64,000 nucleotides of DNA from Xiphydria camelus (taxonomy: Eukaryota; Arthropoda; Insecta; Hymenoptera; Xiphydriidae), in contig OY783191.1 in NCBI GenBank assembly GCA_963678675.1, positions 27,300,955-27,364,954 of the forward strand, in the 5' to 3' direction. Of this stretch, positions 33,103 to 42,270 are shown in pieces (the stretch's first letter is position 1; each line of letters opens with the position of its first letter). A model generated the notes under the pieces. That model saw nothing but the letters and a program-made list of their open reading frames with translations. It did not search any database and was not told the origin of the DNA. A program made the position numbers and the translations under genes.

Positions 33103-33219
33103 GATAGAGGCGATTTTGTCCTACGAAGTTGCGACGAACCACGAGTTTTTCCTTTATGCAATCAGTCTTGTGTCTCTCTTCACCCATCCCATCGCCATAG
33201 GAAATAATAATTTCCTACA
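33012..33219 (+). repeat. 3' LTR (208 bp)
   Basis: Appears the same as the 5' LTR at every position compared by eye. The gag-pol stop lies 91 bp inside it. Followed by the target duplication ATTG (33220-33223). Confidence 0.93.
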
Positions 33220-33750
33220 ATTGCTTAATATTCAACTGCTTTTCTGAAATTTAAGGTACTGTTTCTTAATTTTGTGACGCTGCAACGTCTAAATCCTACA
33301 TGCACGTGCGTGTTTCCTTGCACATCAGCGGTTAACCGTGGAATCGTTAGCAGTATATATTTTAAAGAAATTCCCTTCTTTTTAGGAAAGAAATTCATAG
33401 AGTTCGAGAACATTATCGAAACTGTTATAAACTATATTGTTTATTTATATTGTTTATTTAAAAGCACAAGTTATGAAAGTAAATTAAAGAATCAATTAAT
33501 ATAGGATGAATAAACATTCATATAATTATTTACTTATTAATATCAATTTGCGTCTATGCAAAAATATTTATCAAAAGATACAATCATAAATTTAGAAAAA
33601 TGTTGAGAAAAGAATAATGCAATTATAAAATCTTATTTATTGGAGCTCTTTCTTATTGACTGAAAAAGCAACATATATATATTTGTACATCAAATTTCAT
33701 ATAAATACCAATAGTAATACCTAATATCACAAGAGTGTGCAGCAGATGAG

Positions 33751-33832
33751 GATTCGAGGACACCGACCGATCAACGAAGTTAAGCAGCAAAAGGTGCGGA
33801 CAGTAGTTGGATGGGTGACCGCTCACGATGAA
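33751..33832 (+). ncRNA. 5S-rRNA-like segment inside the MITE
   Basis: CCGATCAACGAAGTTAAGCA and GGATGGGTGACCGCTC match the internal promoter half of eukaryotic 5S rRNA (box A region GAAGTTAAGCAGC and box C GATGGGTGACCGC) with similar spacing. The first ~40 bases and the 3' stem of 5S are lacking. Likely a 5S-derived or 5S-SINE-derived module captured by the transposon. Whether pol III transcribes it is unknown. Confidence 0.65.
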
Positions 33833-34537
33833 AAGATATAGTCAGACCTAAGTTTTTGAACTCAGAAACTTGCCTGAAAATTAGGAGCAATATATGTCTG
33901 AATATTAAGAAACCTGTCTGAAAATTAAGAAACCTGCCTGAAATTTAAGAACCATGTATGTCTGAAAATTAAGAAACTTGCCTGAAAATTAAGAACCATG
34001 TATGCCTGAAAATTAAGAATACAATTTACATGAAATTTAAGACACATTTGTCTTTGATAAAAACTTCAGTGCTTTTTTCTTAAATTTAAGACAGATATTT
34101 TTAACAGTGTATTACTCATTTTTGCGTTCGTTTCAGATGCCACGAACATACATTTTGATGAATACATTTTGTTTTTAATCTCCTAAAATAATTTAATTTT
34201 TACGGAAATAGCATATTGCCATATTACCCCTGATAGCGGGTAATATGGCAATAGTGTATCACTGAACATTTTTGCTTGTAACATTTTTTTCTGGGGAAGT
34301 TTGGCAACGGGCGGCTCACGACACATACCTATAGGTATGTGTAAGCTCTAAGGTGCTGTAAACATATTTCAGCTAGGAGCGTTAGTCATTAGAATTTGAA
34401 CCTTTAAATTTTAAGTTGCCATATTTCCCCACTTTACTCTATATGGTACACCATAGACAGGAACAATAAAGTTCGTACAATATATTGGCTACTAATACAT
34501 ATAACTTTTATATATATATTGCAGTCGAGAAGATTTA

Positions 34538-35590
34538 GGGTAGAGGCACCGGTTTTAGCCACTGAACCAGTTTTAGCCATTTTCGACTTTACTTTGTTTT
34601 AAATAAGGCCAATGGACATGCAATTTGCCAAATAAAGTTTGCATTTTCCGCCTCATATTGTTACCAACTGAATTCGAAATGCGCACGTCTTTGTTCCCAC
34701 CATAAATATGTAAATGCCGGGTACCTCTGATAATGTTGTGAATTTGACTGATTCTTAAGAGTTTTGTTAAGAAATTCGTTATTCAAATGTGCCAGCAATT
34801 TTCACACAACGCCACTGCCAGAGAGGGGGACAATTTTGATTTTATTACATGTGTAAGTTCCTACTCTAGCTTATTTTTCATAATTTAGAGGAAGTTTTTG
34901 TTCTAACCTAATAACATTAAGATAGCTATAAATGGAGCGGCGAAATAGTGGTTTTCCTAGTTTTAGTCACAAAATGGCTAAAACTGGCGCTTCGGCTTCA
35001 CCAGTTATAGCCATCTTGGGTACTGTTAGTGCAGAGCAGAAGAAAACAGTTTCAGAAATATTGCAAGATGTTTGGAAATGGCCCGATTCATCCGTAACGA
35101 CAAAAAGAAAACGAAATACCCTTAAATTACCTTCAGTATTAACTTCTGACAAATGGCTTGAGATTGTAAAAGCCCGAGATATACTTACTATAGGTATAGA
35201 CTTCTTTTTGATACATTATGTCTTCTGTATTTTCGGATATTTAATATACGTTTCTTAAAATTGTTTTATTCTATTTTCTGCCTTCATTAACATTAATAAT
35301 GATAGTAAAACGTTAGTGGCAGGTGGTGGCTATATATGGTGCGTTCATGTGGCTATATCTAGAGCAAAATGGCTAAAACCGGTAGATACAGCAATTGTGA
35401 ACCTATTTATCTTTTATACATAATTCTATATATTCAGCATCTCTTTCTTTTATCCGACTGGAATTCCCTTAATGTGTCCTCTATCTACGTTTAGTTTACG
35501 TGAAGGAAATAACTTGGAAATACGTATAAAATGCAATAGTGAATCATGTACTTAACTTCGTTAAAGTGGTTATAACCGGTGCCTCTACCC
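34538..35590. mobile_element. Pogo-type element, TA duplication
   Basis: Ends GGGTAGAGGCACCGGTTTTA and TATAACCGGTGCCTCTACCC, flanked by TA (34536-34537, 35591-35592). The word GGCTAAAACTGG/CCAGTTTTAGCC recurs ~8 times. Holds part of a transposase (34932-35258). Sits in the TTAA element beside the larger TA element. Confidence 0.75.
34932..35258 (+). pseudogene. Pogo/jerky-like transposase C-terminal part
   Basis: 108 codons from MERRNSGFPSF. The part RKRNTLKLPSVLTSDKW resembles the linker after the DDE_1 domain of insect pogo/Tigger proteins (basic, then LPSVLTS). The end after ~90 residues looks like intron read-through (GTATAG near 35191). The catalytic domain is absent. The gene may use element-end words that overlap its start (TTTTAGTCACAAAATGGCTA). 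Confidence 0.45.
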
Positions 35591-36036
35591 TACAACGATT
35601 TATAACAGAAGGTAACACCCATCACAAGTAAATAAGTATCAGTGTATGTGCCATATTATATGGTACAAGATGCAGGAAGGGGTTAAGTGCGTTTTGTGTT
35701 TAAAATGGCTGCACGACGGCTGCACATCTTATGAAAACATGTGTCAAACGTGCGGCATTAAAGCAATCAAGAAAAAGCGTTAAAAGTTAATAGTCCATCT
35801 ATCCTACCCCTAATGGTCGAACTCTCCTACACTAAGTAGGACAGACGGACCAATTCAGTATTTTACTTTTTTCTTTTTTGTGTCATTAGGATAAGTGTTT
35901 TGTGTTTTTCAACTATATCAAAAGTACGCTAAAGTTATTGTTTGTTTTCTGTATTATTCGGTATTTTTTAATTTTTCGTTAATAAGAAAATATTTTAAAT
36001 TTTGTAAAACGTGTGCCATCTCTCCTCACTTTACCC

Positions 36037-36280
36037 TATCTAAGATTAATTTTTCGTTTACGCTCGAATGGTACGGAGACTTAGGACGGTCGCACACATT
36101 CCGGTTCAAACCAGTCCGGTTTAAAGCTTTAACTACCTACAATAAGTTCGTATCAAAGAATGTTAAGGTACCAAATAATTATTTATTTGCTCGGTGGATA
36201 AAAAGCTATGCCATTTGATTGACCAGATGTAGCACTGAACGCGTGCATTGTAGACCACCCGAGTCGAAATTTTAGACCTA
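36037..36280. other. Unassigned spacer
   Basis: Sequence between the nested stack and the second 5S-bearing MITE. GACGGTCGCACACATTCCGG at 36087 may be an element end; nothing else recognised. Confidence 0.3.
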
Positions 36281-37340
36281 CACTGTTAAAAATATCTGTC
36301 TTAAATTTAAGAAAAAAGCACTGAAGTTTTTATCAAAGACAAATGTGTCTTAAATTTCATGTAAATTGTATTCTTAATTTTCAGGCATACATGGTTCTTA
36401 ATTTTCAGGCAAGTTTCTTAATTTTCAGACATACATGGTTCTTAAATTTCAGGCAGGTTTCTTAATTTTCAGACAGGTTTCTTAATATTCAGACATATAT
36501 TGCTCCTAATTTTCAGGCAAGTTTCTGAGTTCAAAAAGTTAGGTCTGACTATATCTTTTCATCGTGAGCGGTCACCCATCCAACTACTGTCCGCACCTTT
36601 TGCTGCTTAACTTCGTTGATCGGTCGGTGTCCTCGAATCCTCATCTGCTGCACACTTTTGTGATATTAGGTATTACTATTGGTATTTATATGAAGTTTGA
36701 TGTACAAATATATATGTTGCTTTTTCAGTCAATAAGAAAGAGCTCCAATAAATAAGATTTTATAATTGCATTATTCTTTTCTCAACATTTTTCTAAATTT
36801 ATGATTGTATCTTTTGATAAATATTTTTGCATAGACGCAAATTGATATTAATAAGTAAATAATTATATGAATGTTTATTCATCCTACATTAATTGATTCT
36901 TTAATTTACTTTCATAACTTGTGCTTTTAAATAAACAATATAAATAAACAATAAACAATATAGTTTATAACAATTTCGATAATGTTCTCGAACTCTATGA
37001 ATTTCTTTCCTAAAAAGAAGGGAATTTCTTTAAAATATATACTGCTAACGATTTCACGGTTAACCGCTGATGTGCAAGGAAACACGCACGTGCATGTAGG
37101 ATTTAGACGTTGCAGCGTCACAAAATTAAGAAACAGTACCTTAAATTTCAGAAAAGCAGCTGAATATTAAGCAATCTGCCTTAAATGTCATAACACTTCA
37201 AGAATTGTGCCTTAAATTTAAGAATTGTGCCTTAAATTTCTGACTAATTCAAGTTTCTTAAAATTAAGAGTACAGATTCTAAAATTTAAGTTACATTTGT
37301 AACTGATCGCGTCTGAAAATTCAGAAAACTTTTAACAGTG
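36281..37340 (-). mobile_element. Intact copy of the 5S-bearing TA-type MITE
   Basis: Ends CACTGTTAAAAATATCTGTC and CTTTTAACAGTG, flanked by TA (36279-36280, 37341-37342). It is the reverse complement of 28035-34109 minus the retrotransposon, with few differences. The uninterrupted AAGCAATCTGCCTTAAATG at 37169 gives the empty target site of the LTR element. Confidence 0.85.
36560..36641 (-). ncRNA. 5S-rRNA-like segment, second copy
   Basis: Minus-strand copy of the 33751-33832 segment with the same box A- and box C-like words (GCTGCTTAACTTCGTTGATC and GAGCGGTCACCC on the plus strand). Its preservation in both copies shows that it is a constitutive part of this MITE. Confidence 0.65.
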
Positions 37341-37342
37341 TA

Positions 37343-38900
37343 CATGTATACTTCACGTTTGACAGGTCGGTATATAAATTGGAACTTGTGATAGTATAAT
37401 ACGAAAGAGGAAATATATCATTTTTAATAATTCTGTCATTATTAAAATAGAATTGATTAACTCAGATTAATATAGTTTCTTAATTTCTACGCTGAGTAGG
37501 TTCGGTATATTTTAAATAATGAAATGCTGCATATGATTGTGTTATTTACAATCTATTACAGATCGTATGCGAACCCGAGGAGGTTTCTTTCGAACGAGGG
37601 ATCATCCACTTGTTGTTCCAACAAGAACCAGTTGCATTAGTTGCATTCATTGCATTTGACAGGTCGGTATATAAATTGGTAGTATAATACGAAAGAGGAA
37701 ATATATCATTTTTATTAATTTTGTCATTATTAGAATTGGTTAACTTAGATTAATATAGTTTTTTAATTTCTACGTTTAGTAAGTTCGGTATATTTTAAAT
37801 AGTGAAATGCTGCATATGATTGTTTGTGTTATTTACAATTTGTTACAGATCGTATGCGAACCTAAGGTGGTTTCTTTCGAACGAGGGATCATCCACTTGT
37901 TGTTCCAAGAACCAGTTGCATTAGTTCATTCGGCGAGCTGGATCTGCTGTCTCGAGTGCATGGACGTACGTCACTTTAAATGGATGAACATTTTCATCCT
38001 TCAATATCCTCCGAATCGTAGACTTGCTGATTCTAACCTCTGTTGCCATAGCCCGAATATTCGTTCGAGGGTTATTCGTTATTCTTTCTAGCACAGCATC
38101 GATATTTTGCTGCACCTGTATTCTTCTGGGACTTCCTAAAATAATTATAAAAACCCCATATAATTCAGCCCGAACAAGTACAATCTTATCGAGCTATACC
38201 TTATCGAGCAGATTTTTCGACGTAATGATTCCGAAACGTTTTTATCGAGAAATATATATTTCTAACATGCGGTAGTGTTCACGAATATTGTAAAATATAG
38301 CAGGAATGTTACAGAAAAGTTACTTGCAAAGACGTGCTTTGTGAGGTGTGAATGATGATATTTTGTAATTTCCATCGTTAGACCAGAAGCGAAGAAGATT
38401 TGAAATAGAAGTGAAGTACATGTACACTTCACGTTTGACAGGTCGGTATATAAATTAGAACTTGTGGTGATAGTATAATACAAAAGAGGAAATATATCGA
38501 TAAAGAAAAAATAATAATAAAGTAGTTATTCCATTATTGTGTAACCCAATAACATTGTATCACTTATTTTTCTGCCACGACTTTGATTGTTGATAGTGGA
38601 TAGATCAACCAATAAATTTGATTTTTCTTCACTATCAGCCAATAACGTTGTATTACTTATTTTTATGCCACGACTTTGATTATTGATAGTGGATGGATCA
38701 ACCAATAAATTTGATTTTTCTTCACTATCAGACCTATCAAACGTGAAGTGTACATGTACCTCACTTCTATTTCATCTCTTCTTCGCCTCTGGTGTAACGA
38801 TGGAAATTACAAAATATCATCATTTACACCCCGCAAAGCACGTTTTTGCAAGTAACTTTTCTGTAACATTCCTGCATTTGAGGGCATTCACAGTCCCTGC
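37343..38900 (-). repeat. Mariner-like segment, repeated copies
   Basis: A ~1-kb minus-strand unit with AAATTGGAACTTGTGATAGT, GTGAAGTGTACATGTAC and an HTH-coding part. 37370-37650 is tandemly repeated at 37660-37930. At ~38600 the orientation flips (partial plus-strand copy 38600-38890). The same units recur at 55.8-58.3 kb. Confidence 0.6.
37921..38115 (-). pseudogene. Mariner/Tc1-like HTH fragment
   Basis: MQQNIDAVLERITNNPRTNI ... ATEVRISKSTIRRILKDEN, then HPFKVTYVHALETADPARR. This is the second helix-turn-helix and linker of Tc1/mariner-type transposases (pattern HPYK...L...D...R). After a frameshift, CNWFLEQQVDDPSFERN follows, as expected of the family before the first catalytic D. No DDE domain remains. 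Confidence 0.6.
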
Positions 38901-39576
38901 TTGGTCTTAACACAAATCAATAATCCAAATCAATAACACTGATGTAAATTCTTGGTTAGAATACGCGGCAACATCGCAAGGTTTGTAAATGGGTGAGGAA
39001 TCTGTTGGCTGACTCTGATTGGTCAGTTAAAATGGCGGTAAAAGTGGAACGCTTTAAAACGAATGCCTTTTTTAATATTTCAAAAATAATGGATAAACAT
39101 TTTTTTAATGGCCCATTTTTTACCTACATTACTTCAATACTCTAATCTTTCGATTCATGCACTTTAAACAGCTGTACAAAAAGTTGTGAACATGCCCATT
39201 CGGGAAATCGAAGCATCTAACCTCGAAATCGTTAATTTATAAATAACGATTAATAATGTGTAGAAGTGATAAGAAATAATCATTCGGGTTTCTTCGATGA
39301 GATTCCCCAAGTGTTTAAAAATCGGTGTCCGATTTTTGATAATAACTGTTGCTTCAACTTCCAGTGATATTAAGTATTACTGCAGAACGAGTAGGTTAGA
39401 AGATTTTCATGAAGACTCACGATTTTCTGACATGTCATCTCGTACAGGTGCAACCGAAGAGGATCTAGCTCGTGTCCTGTCCGTAAAAAGATGACTCGAT
39501 GGACATCGGAGAATCTGACGATTATTTGGAGGGATTCTCGTAACCTGACGATTTGAAAAGGGGAATTTGTCAACTA
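38901..39576. other. Unassigned; half foldback at 39190-39310
   Basis: 39195-39305 repeats one arm of the 3.1-kb foldback (GAAATCGAAGCATCTAA, GTGATAAGAAATAATCATTC). The remainder is plain. Confidence 0.4.
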
Positions 39577-39792
39577 AGGTAAAAGTGGGATAGACGCCGA
39601 TCTCTATTTAACTTTGAACGCGACTATCTCGAAACGCAGTAGAGATATGTAAAAAATATAAAGTAGTTTTTTTATAGTAAAAATATAGGGGAATATTTTT
39701 CATTTCAACTTTTTTTCGATATCTGCAATCAATTTCGAGATAATCGATTTTGAACTCGCTCTTGAATCGAGGCGTCTATCCCACTTTTACCC
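39577..39792. mobile_element. Pogo-type MITE, 216 bp, TA duplication
   Basis: Ends AGGTAAAAGTGGGATAGACG and CGTCTATCCCACTTTTACCC; TA at 39575-39576 and 39793-39794. No coding. Confidence 0.75.
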
Positions 39793-41390
39793 TACTAGTA
39801 CGGTGTCAACTTCTCGTACATTAACTTATATATTCAGATAAAAATAGTTACAAAATAAAAATGTTAAAAATAATTTTTTTTAAATCTTCATCTTCATCCG
39901 TCGAATTATCGTCATACTGCGAATCTGGTTCGATTTGGTATGAACTGATATTCAGAATTGCGTCTTTCGCATGACGGAACAGTCCCGTATCTTTCTCGGA
40001 AAGTAATAGCCATACGATAATCCTACATACCGATTTCTACCGCTCAGTATCATCGTGATCTAAGCACCTTTCTAATCTAGAGCCAAGTTCGTCATCAGAC
40101 ACAATAGCGAGTCGGTACGATTTGGCGAACAAGGTTGCAACTGTACTTATATAATTATACAACTGTACTTATTACAATCCTACATCCTTCCCGGAAGGCT
40201 AATTGCCGGACGGATCGGAATAAGCCACCCTCCGCAGTGGCCACTTTAATGAATGCCGTTATAGCGTCAGTGAAGTGCTAATACCTCTCGTAACCGACAA
40301 TTCATCATTTTTGGGTTACGAGGTATTAGGACTTCACCGACGATAGGTGGAAAAATCACTCTTATATACGTGTGAATTTAGCTTCTTATGAGATATTGTA
40401 CAACCACTATGTAATATAATTCAGTTTGCAAAATTATTCATAAAATAATTAACTCTTTTCACTATCAATACTTTCAAAATTTTGTATCACCTCTTTTTTA
40501 CATAAATAATATTCTCCATGTCCGACACTCAAGCTCTTTATTACAATAGTCTTAGAATCATTTCTTTTAAGCATATGTCAAACGGTTTGCGTGGGAAAAT
40601 GGCGGCAATTTCTGGAATTTTTCTGTCAGCTCTTTCTTCAGTACATTATGTATAACTAATATGATGGCCACGTCCAACATTCAAGTCTTTTGTTACATAC
40701 ACTTAAAATCACTTTTTCTAAACATACATATGTCAAAAGGCATGCGTGGGAAAATGGCGGCAATTTGCATGGCGGAATGGTGGGAAAATGGCGGCACCAT
40801 ATGCGTCATCGGGCACGTTGCCTTGCGCTGACTTTATTGACGATTTTTGTTACTTCGGCTTGTGGAAATCGGTAGATTATATTTTTCCCGTTATCCTTGA
40901 ATTATTTCCTTCAAAATAAATAAAAATTCGACCGCGCTCGAGAATGTCGAGGTCACGTTTTTTTTTGCAACACAAAAAAATTTGGCCACAACTAGAAAAT
41001 TATAGTAATTGCAGTGATAATTTTCTTCGCAATAGCAAGAATTCTTGCTATGCTAGCAATATTTTTCTAGTTGTCACCAAATAATGTCTGAGGCAGCCAG
41101 AAATATAGCTGGATTAGCTAAATATTTTTTTCAGTGAAGTTTGTAACCCTCCCACTCCCTTACGTCACGATCAAATCGTCAGATTATTGAAATGTACACT
41201 TTTCAGTATGTAATTAACCTACCTTACCTTAACCTGATGCGCTCGAGTATTTTTGACGATCGATTTTTTTTTACAATTCTGATCGGCTGCCCTAGATACG
41301 CGAGCCTATATAAAGGGCTGATATATGGTGGAGGTACTCAACAGAGTGCAAGGTATCCCCCCATATGTTATTCTGATGCGCTTGAGTAAA
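39793..41390. other. Region of small hairpins and tandem duplication
   Basis: A hairpin at 40266-40345 has arms GTGAAGTGCTAATACCTC and GAGGTATTAGGACTTCAC. A ~180-bp direct duplication lies at about 40490-40620 and 40665-40790 (GTGGGAAAATGGCGGCAATT in both). CAACTAGAAAAT and ATTTTTCTAGTTG pair at 40990-41075. No gene. Confidence 0.45.
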
Positions 41391-41750
41391 TCCCAAAATC
41401 CCGTACTGGGCTCCCCTACTACAATTTCAGGGACTTTAAAACTTACCATCGGCCGTGCTTGGTCGGTACTCGAGTCATTTTTTACCGGTAGAAGTCGAGT
41501 CGGTAGTTAGAGTTGATGTCAATTCGGGAGATCGAAGCATCTAATCTCAAAATTGTGAATTATGGTGAGTAATTTTCATTATTCACAAATTCACGATTTT
41601 GATATTAGACGCTTCGATCACCCGAATTGACACCTAGGTACTCTAACTACCGACTCGACTTCTACCGGTAAAAAATGACTCGAGTACTGACCAAGCACGG
41701 CCGATGGTAAGTTTTAAGGTCCCTGCAATTGTGCGGTTCTGTGCGGGACA
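41391..41750. mobile_element. Foldback element, full two-armed copy
   Basis: Arms TTACCATCGGCCGTGCTTGG and CCAAGCACGGCCGATGGTAA around ~41575, each with GACTCGAG, CCGGTA and AATTCGGGAGATCGAAGC words. Right end GGGACATACGG overlaps the next element's start. Confidence 0.7.
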
Positions 41751-41752
41751 TA

Positions 41753-41898
41753 CGGTATGTCCCATAAGAAACGCAACAAGGGACATTTACCTTCGGCAGT
41801 ATTTGCCGACGGTGCACATGTAGGTAAAAGACTCAACCACCGTCGGCAAATACTGCCGAAGGTAAATGGCGCTTGTTGCGTTTCTTATGGGACAACGG
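41753..41898. mobile_element. Foldback MITE, 146 bp
   Basis: CGGTATGTCCCATAAGAAACG and CGTTTCTTATGGGACAACGG; inner arms carry CCTTCGGCAGTATTTGCCGA. Same family as 9674-9816. Shares its left terminus with the preceding foldback. Confidence 0.7.
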
Positions 41899-42270
41899 TA
41901 TACGTGGGAGGAAGGGGAAAAGAGTGGGGAAAACAAAATTCAGGTCTTCTACCTGGTCAGTACTGTCGAAAGAGAATGCGATAGGATAATAACGGCTTTC
42001 CCAGGTCTATAGGCCTATTGCGTAGAGCCCATGCACACTATCACAAGGCTGAATGTGTATTGTATGTATACGGAAAACAGCGCCGCCAAACTGGGTTTCT
42101 TGGCGAAACACTGGGGTGTAAATTCTCTATACGTACATGTGTAATACAAAGAAAAGCTACGCTTGTGAAAGTACGCAAAAGGCCTATTGTGACAAGTCCG
42201 TGATAGTCCTGTGTACTACATCTGATATTCACCGTAACTAGTAGCCCAGTCAAATGGTAGTTTGTCCAAA

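Larger units (their letters stand above)
28204..33219 (+). mobile_element. Ty3/gypsy-type LTR retrotransposon, young and complete
   Basis: 5016 bp: 208-bp LTRs (TGTAGGG...TCCTACA) at both ends that look identical by eye, a 4-bp duplication ATTG, a tRNA-Pro-like primer site, one uninterrupted gag-pol frame and a polypurine tract. Gene order gag-PR-RT-RNase H-integrase identifies the Ty3/gypsy group. No env frame. Identical LTRs imply recent insertion. It lies in the MITE at the fifth nesting level. Confidence 0.93.
28035..34109. mobile_element. TA-type MITE with 5S-like segment, split by LTR element
   Basis: Ends CACTGTTAAAAGTTTTCTG and ...ATATTTTTAACAGTG, flanked by TA (28033-28034, 34110-34111). 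Without the retrotransposon it is ~1055 bp, matching the intact inverted copy at 36281-37340. Contains many AATTAAGAAACTTGCCTG-like units (33840-34080) and a 5S-rRNA-like segment. Confidence 0.8.
27602..34439. mobile_element. Pogo-type element, third nesting level
   Basis: Ends GAGTAAAGTGGGGGAATATG and CATATTTCCCCACTTTACTC, flanked by TA (27600-27601, 34440-34441). Motif GGGTAATATG or CATATTACCC recurs (27972, 28006, 34211, 34230). No transposase remnant seen in its ~760 bp of own sequence. Confidence 0.75.
27459..35682. mobile_element. piggyBac-like element (TTAA), host of further insertions
   Basis: Ends CCCCTTTCTGCATG and ATGCAGGAAGGGG, flanked by TTAA at 27455-27458 and 35683-35686. Own sequence is ~330 bp: 27459-27601, 34440-34537 and 35591-35682. 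Two TA-type elements inserted into it (27602-34439 and 34538-35590). No coding sequence. Confidence 0.7.
27391..35783 (+). pseudogene. Pogo transposase C-terminal finger, split by 8.2 kb
   Basis: First half at 27391-27453: MENECVGCNEDYRQTKKKDD then stop. Second half at 35683-35783: CVLCLKWLHDGC ... MCQTCG and a basic tail with stop at 35781-35783. A TTAA-flanked element lies exactly between. With one TTAA kept, the halves are in the same frame, apart from the stop codon TAG at the position where other family members have tryptophan. The finger has four cysteine pairs or C/H ligands like the 13.7 and 16.4 kb copies. Confidence 0.65.
26862..36036. mobile_element. Outermost pogo-type element of a nested stack
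   Basis: Ends GGGTAAAGCGAGGAGAGATG and CATCTCTCCTCACTTTACCC, flanked by TA (26860-26861, 36037-36038). GGAGAGATGG words recur near both ends (27189-27265; 35795-35850). Its own sequence is only about 950 bp: 26862-27458 and 35683-36036. It retains an N-terminal helix-turn-helix piece and a C-terminal finger of the transposase, the core being deleted. Confidence 0.75.

Noticed and set aside
28204..33219. Endogenous retrovirus with envelope
   Set aside because: No env frame after integrase; the pol frame runs directly into the 3' LTR.
33751..33832. Functional 5S rRNA gene
   Set aside because: The 5' third and closing stem are missing, and the segment lies in a repeated MITE; only a 5S-derived piece.
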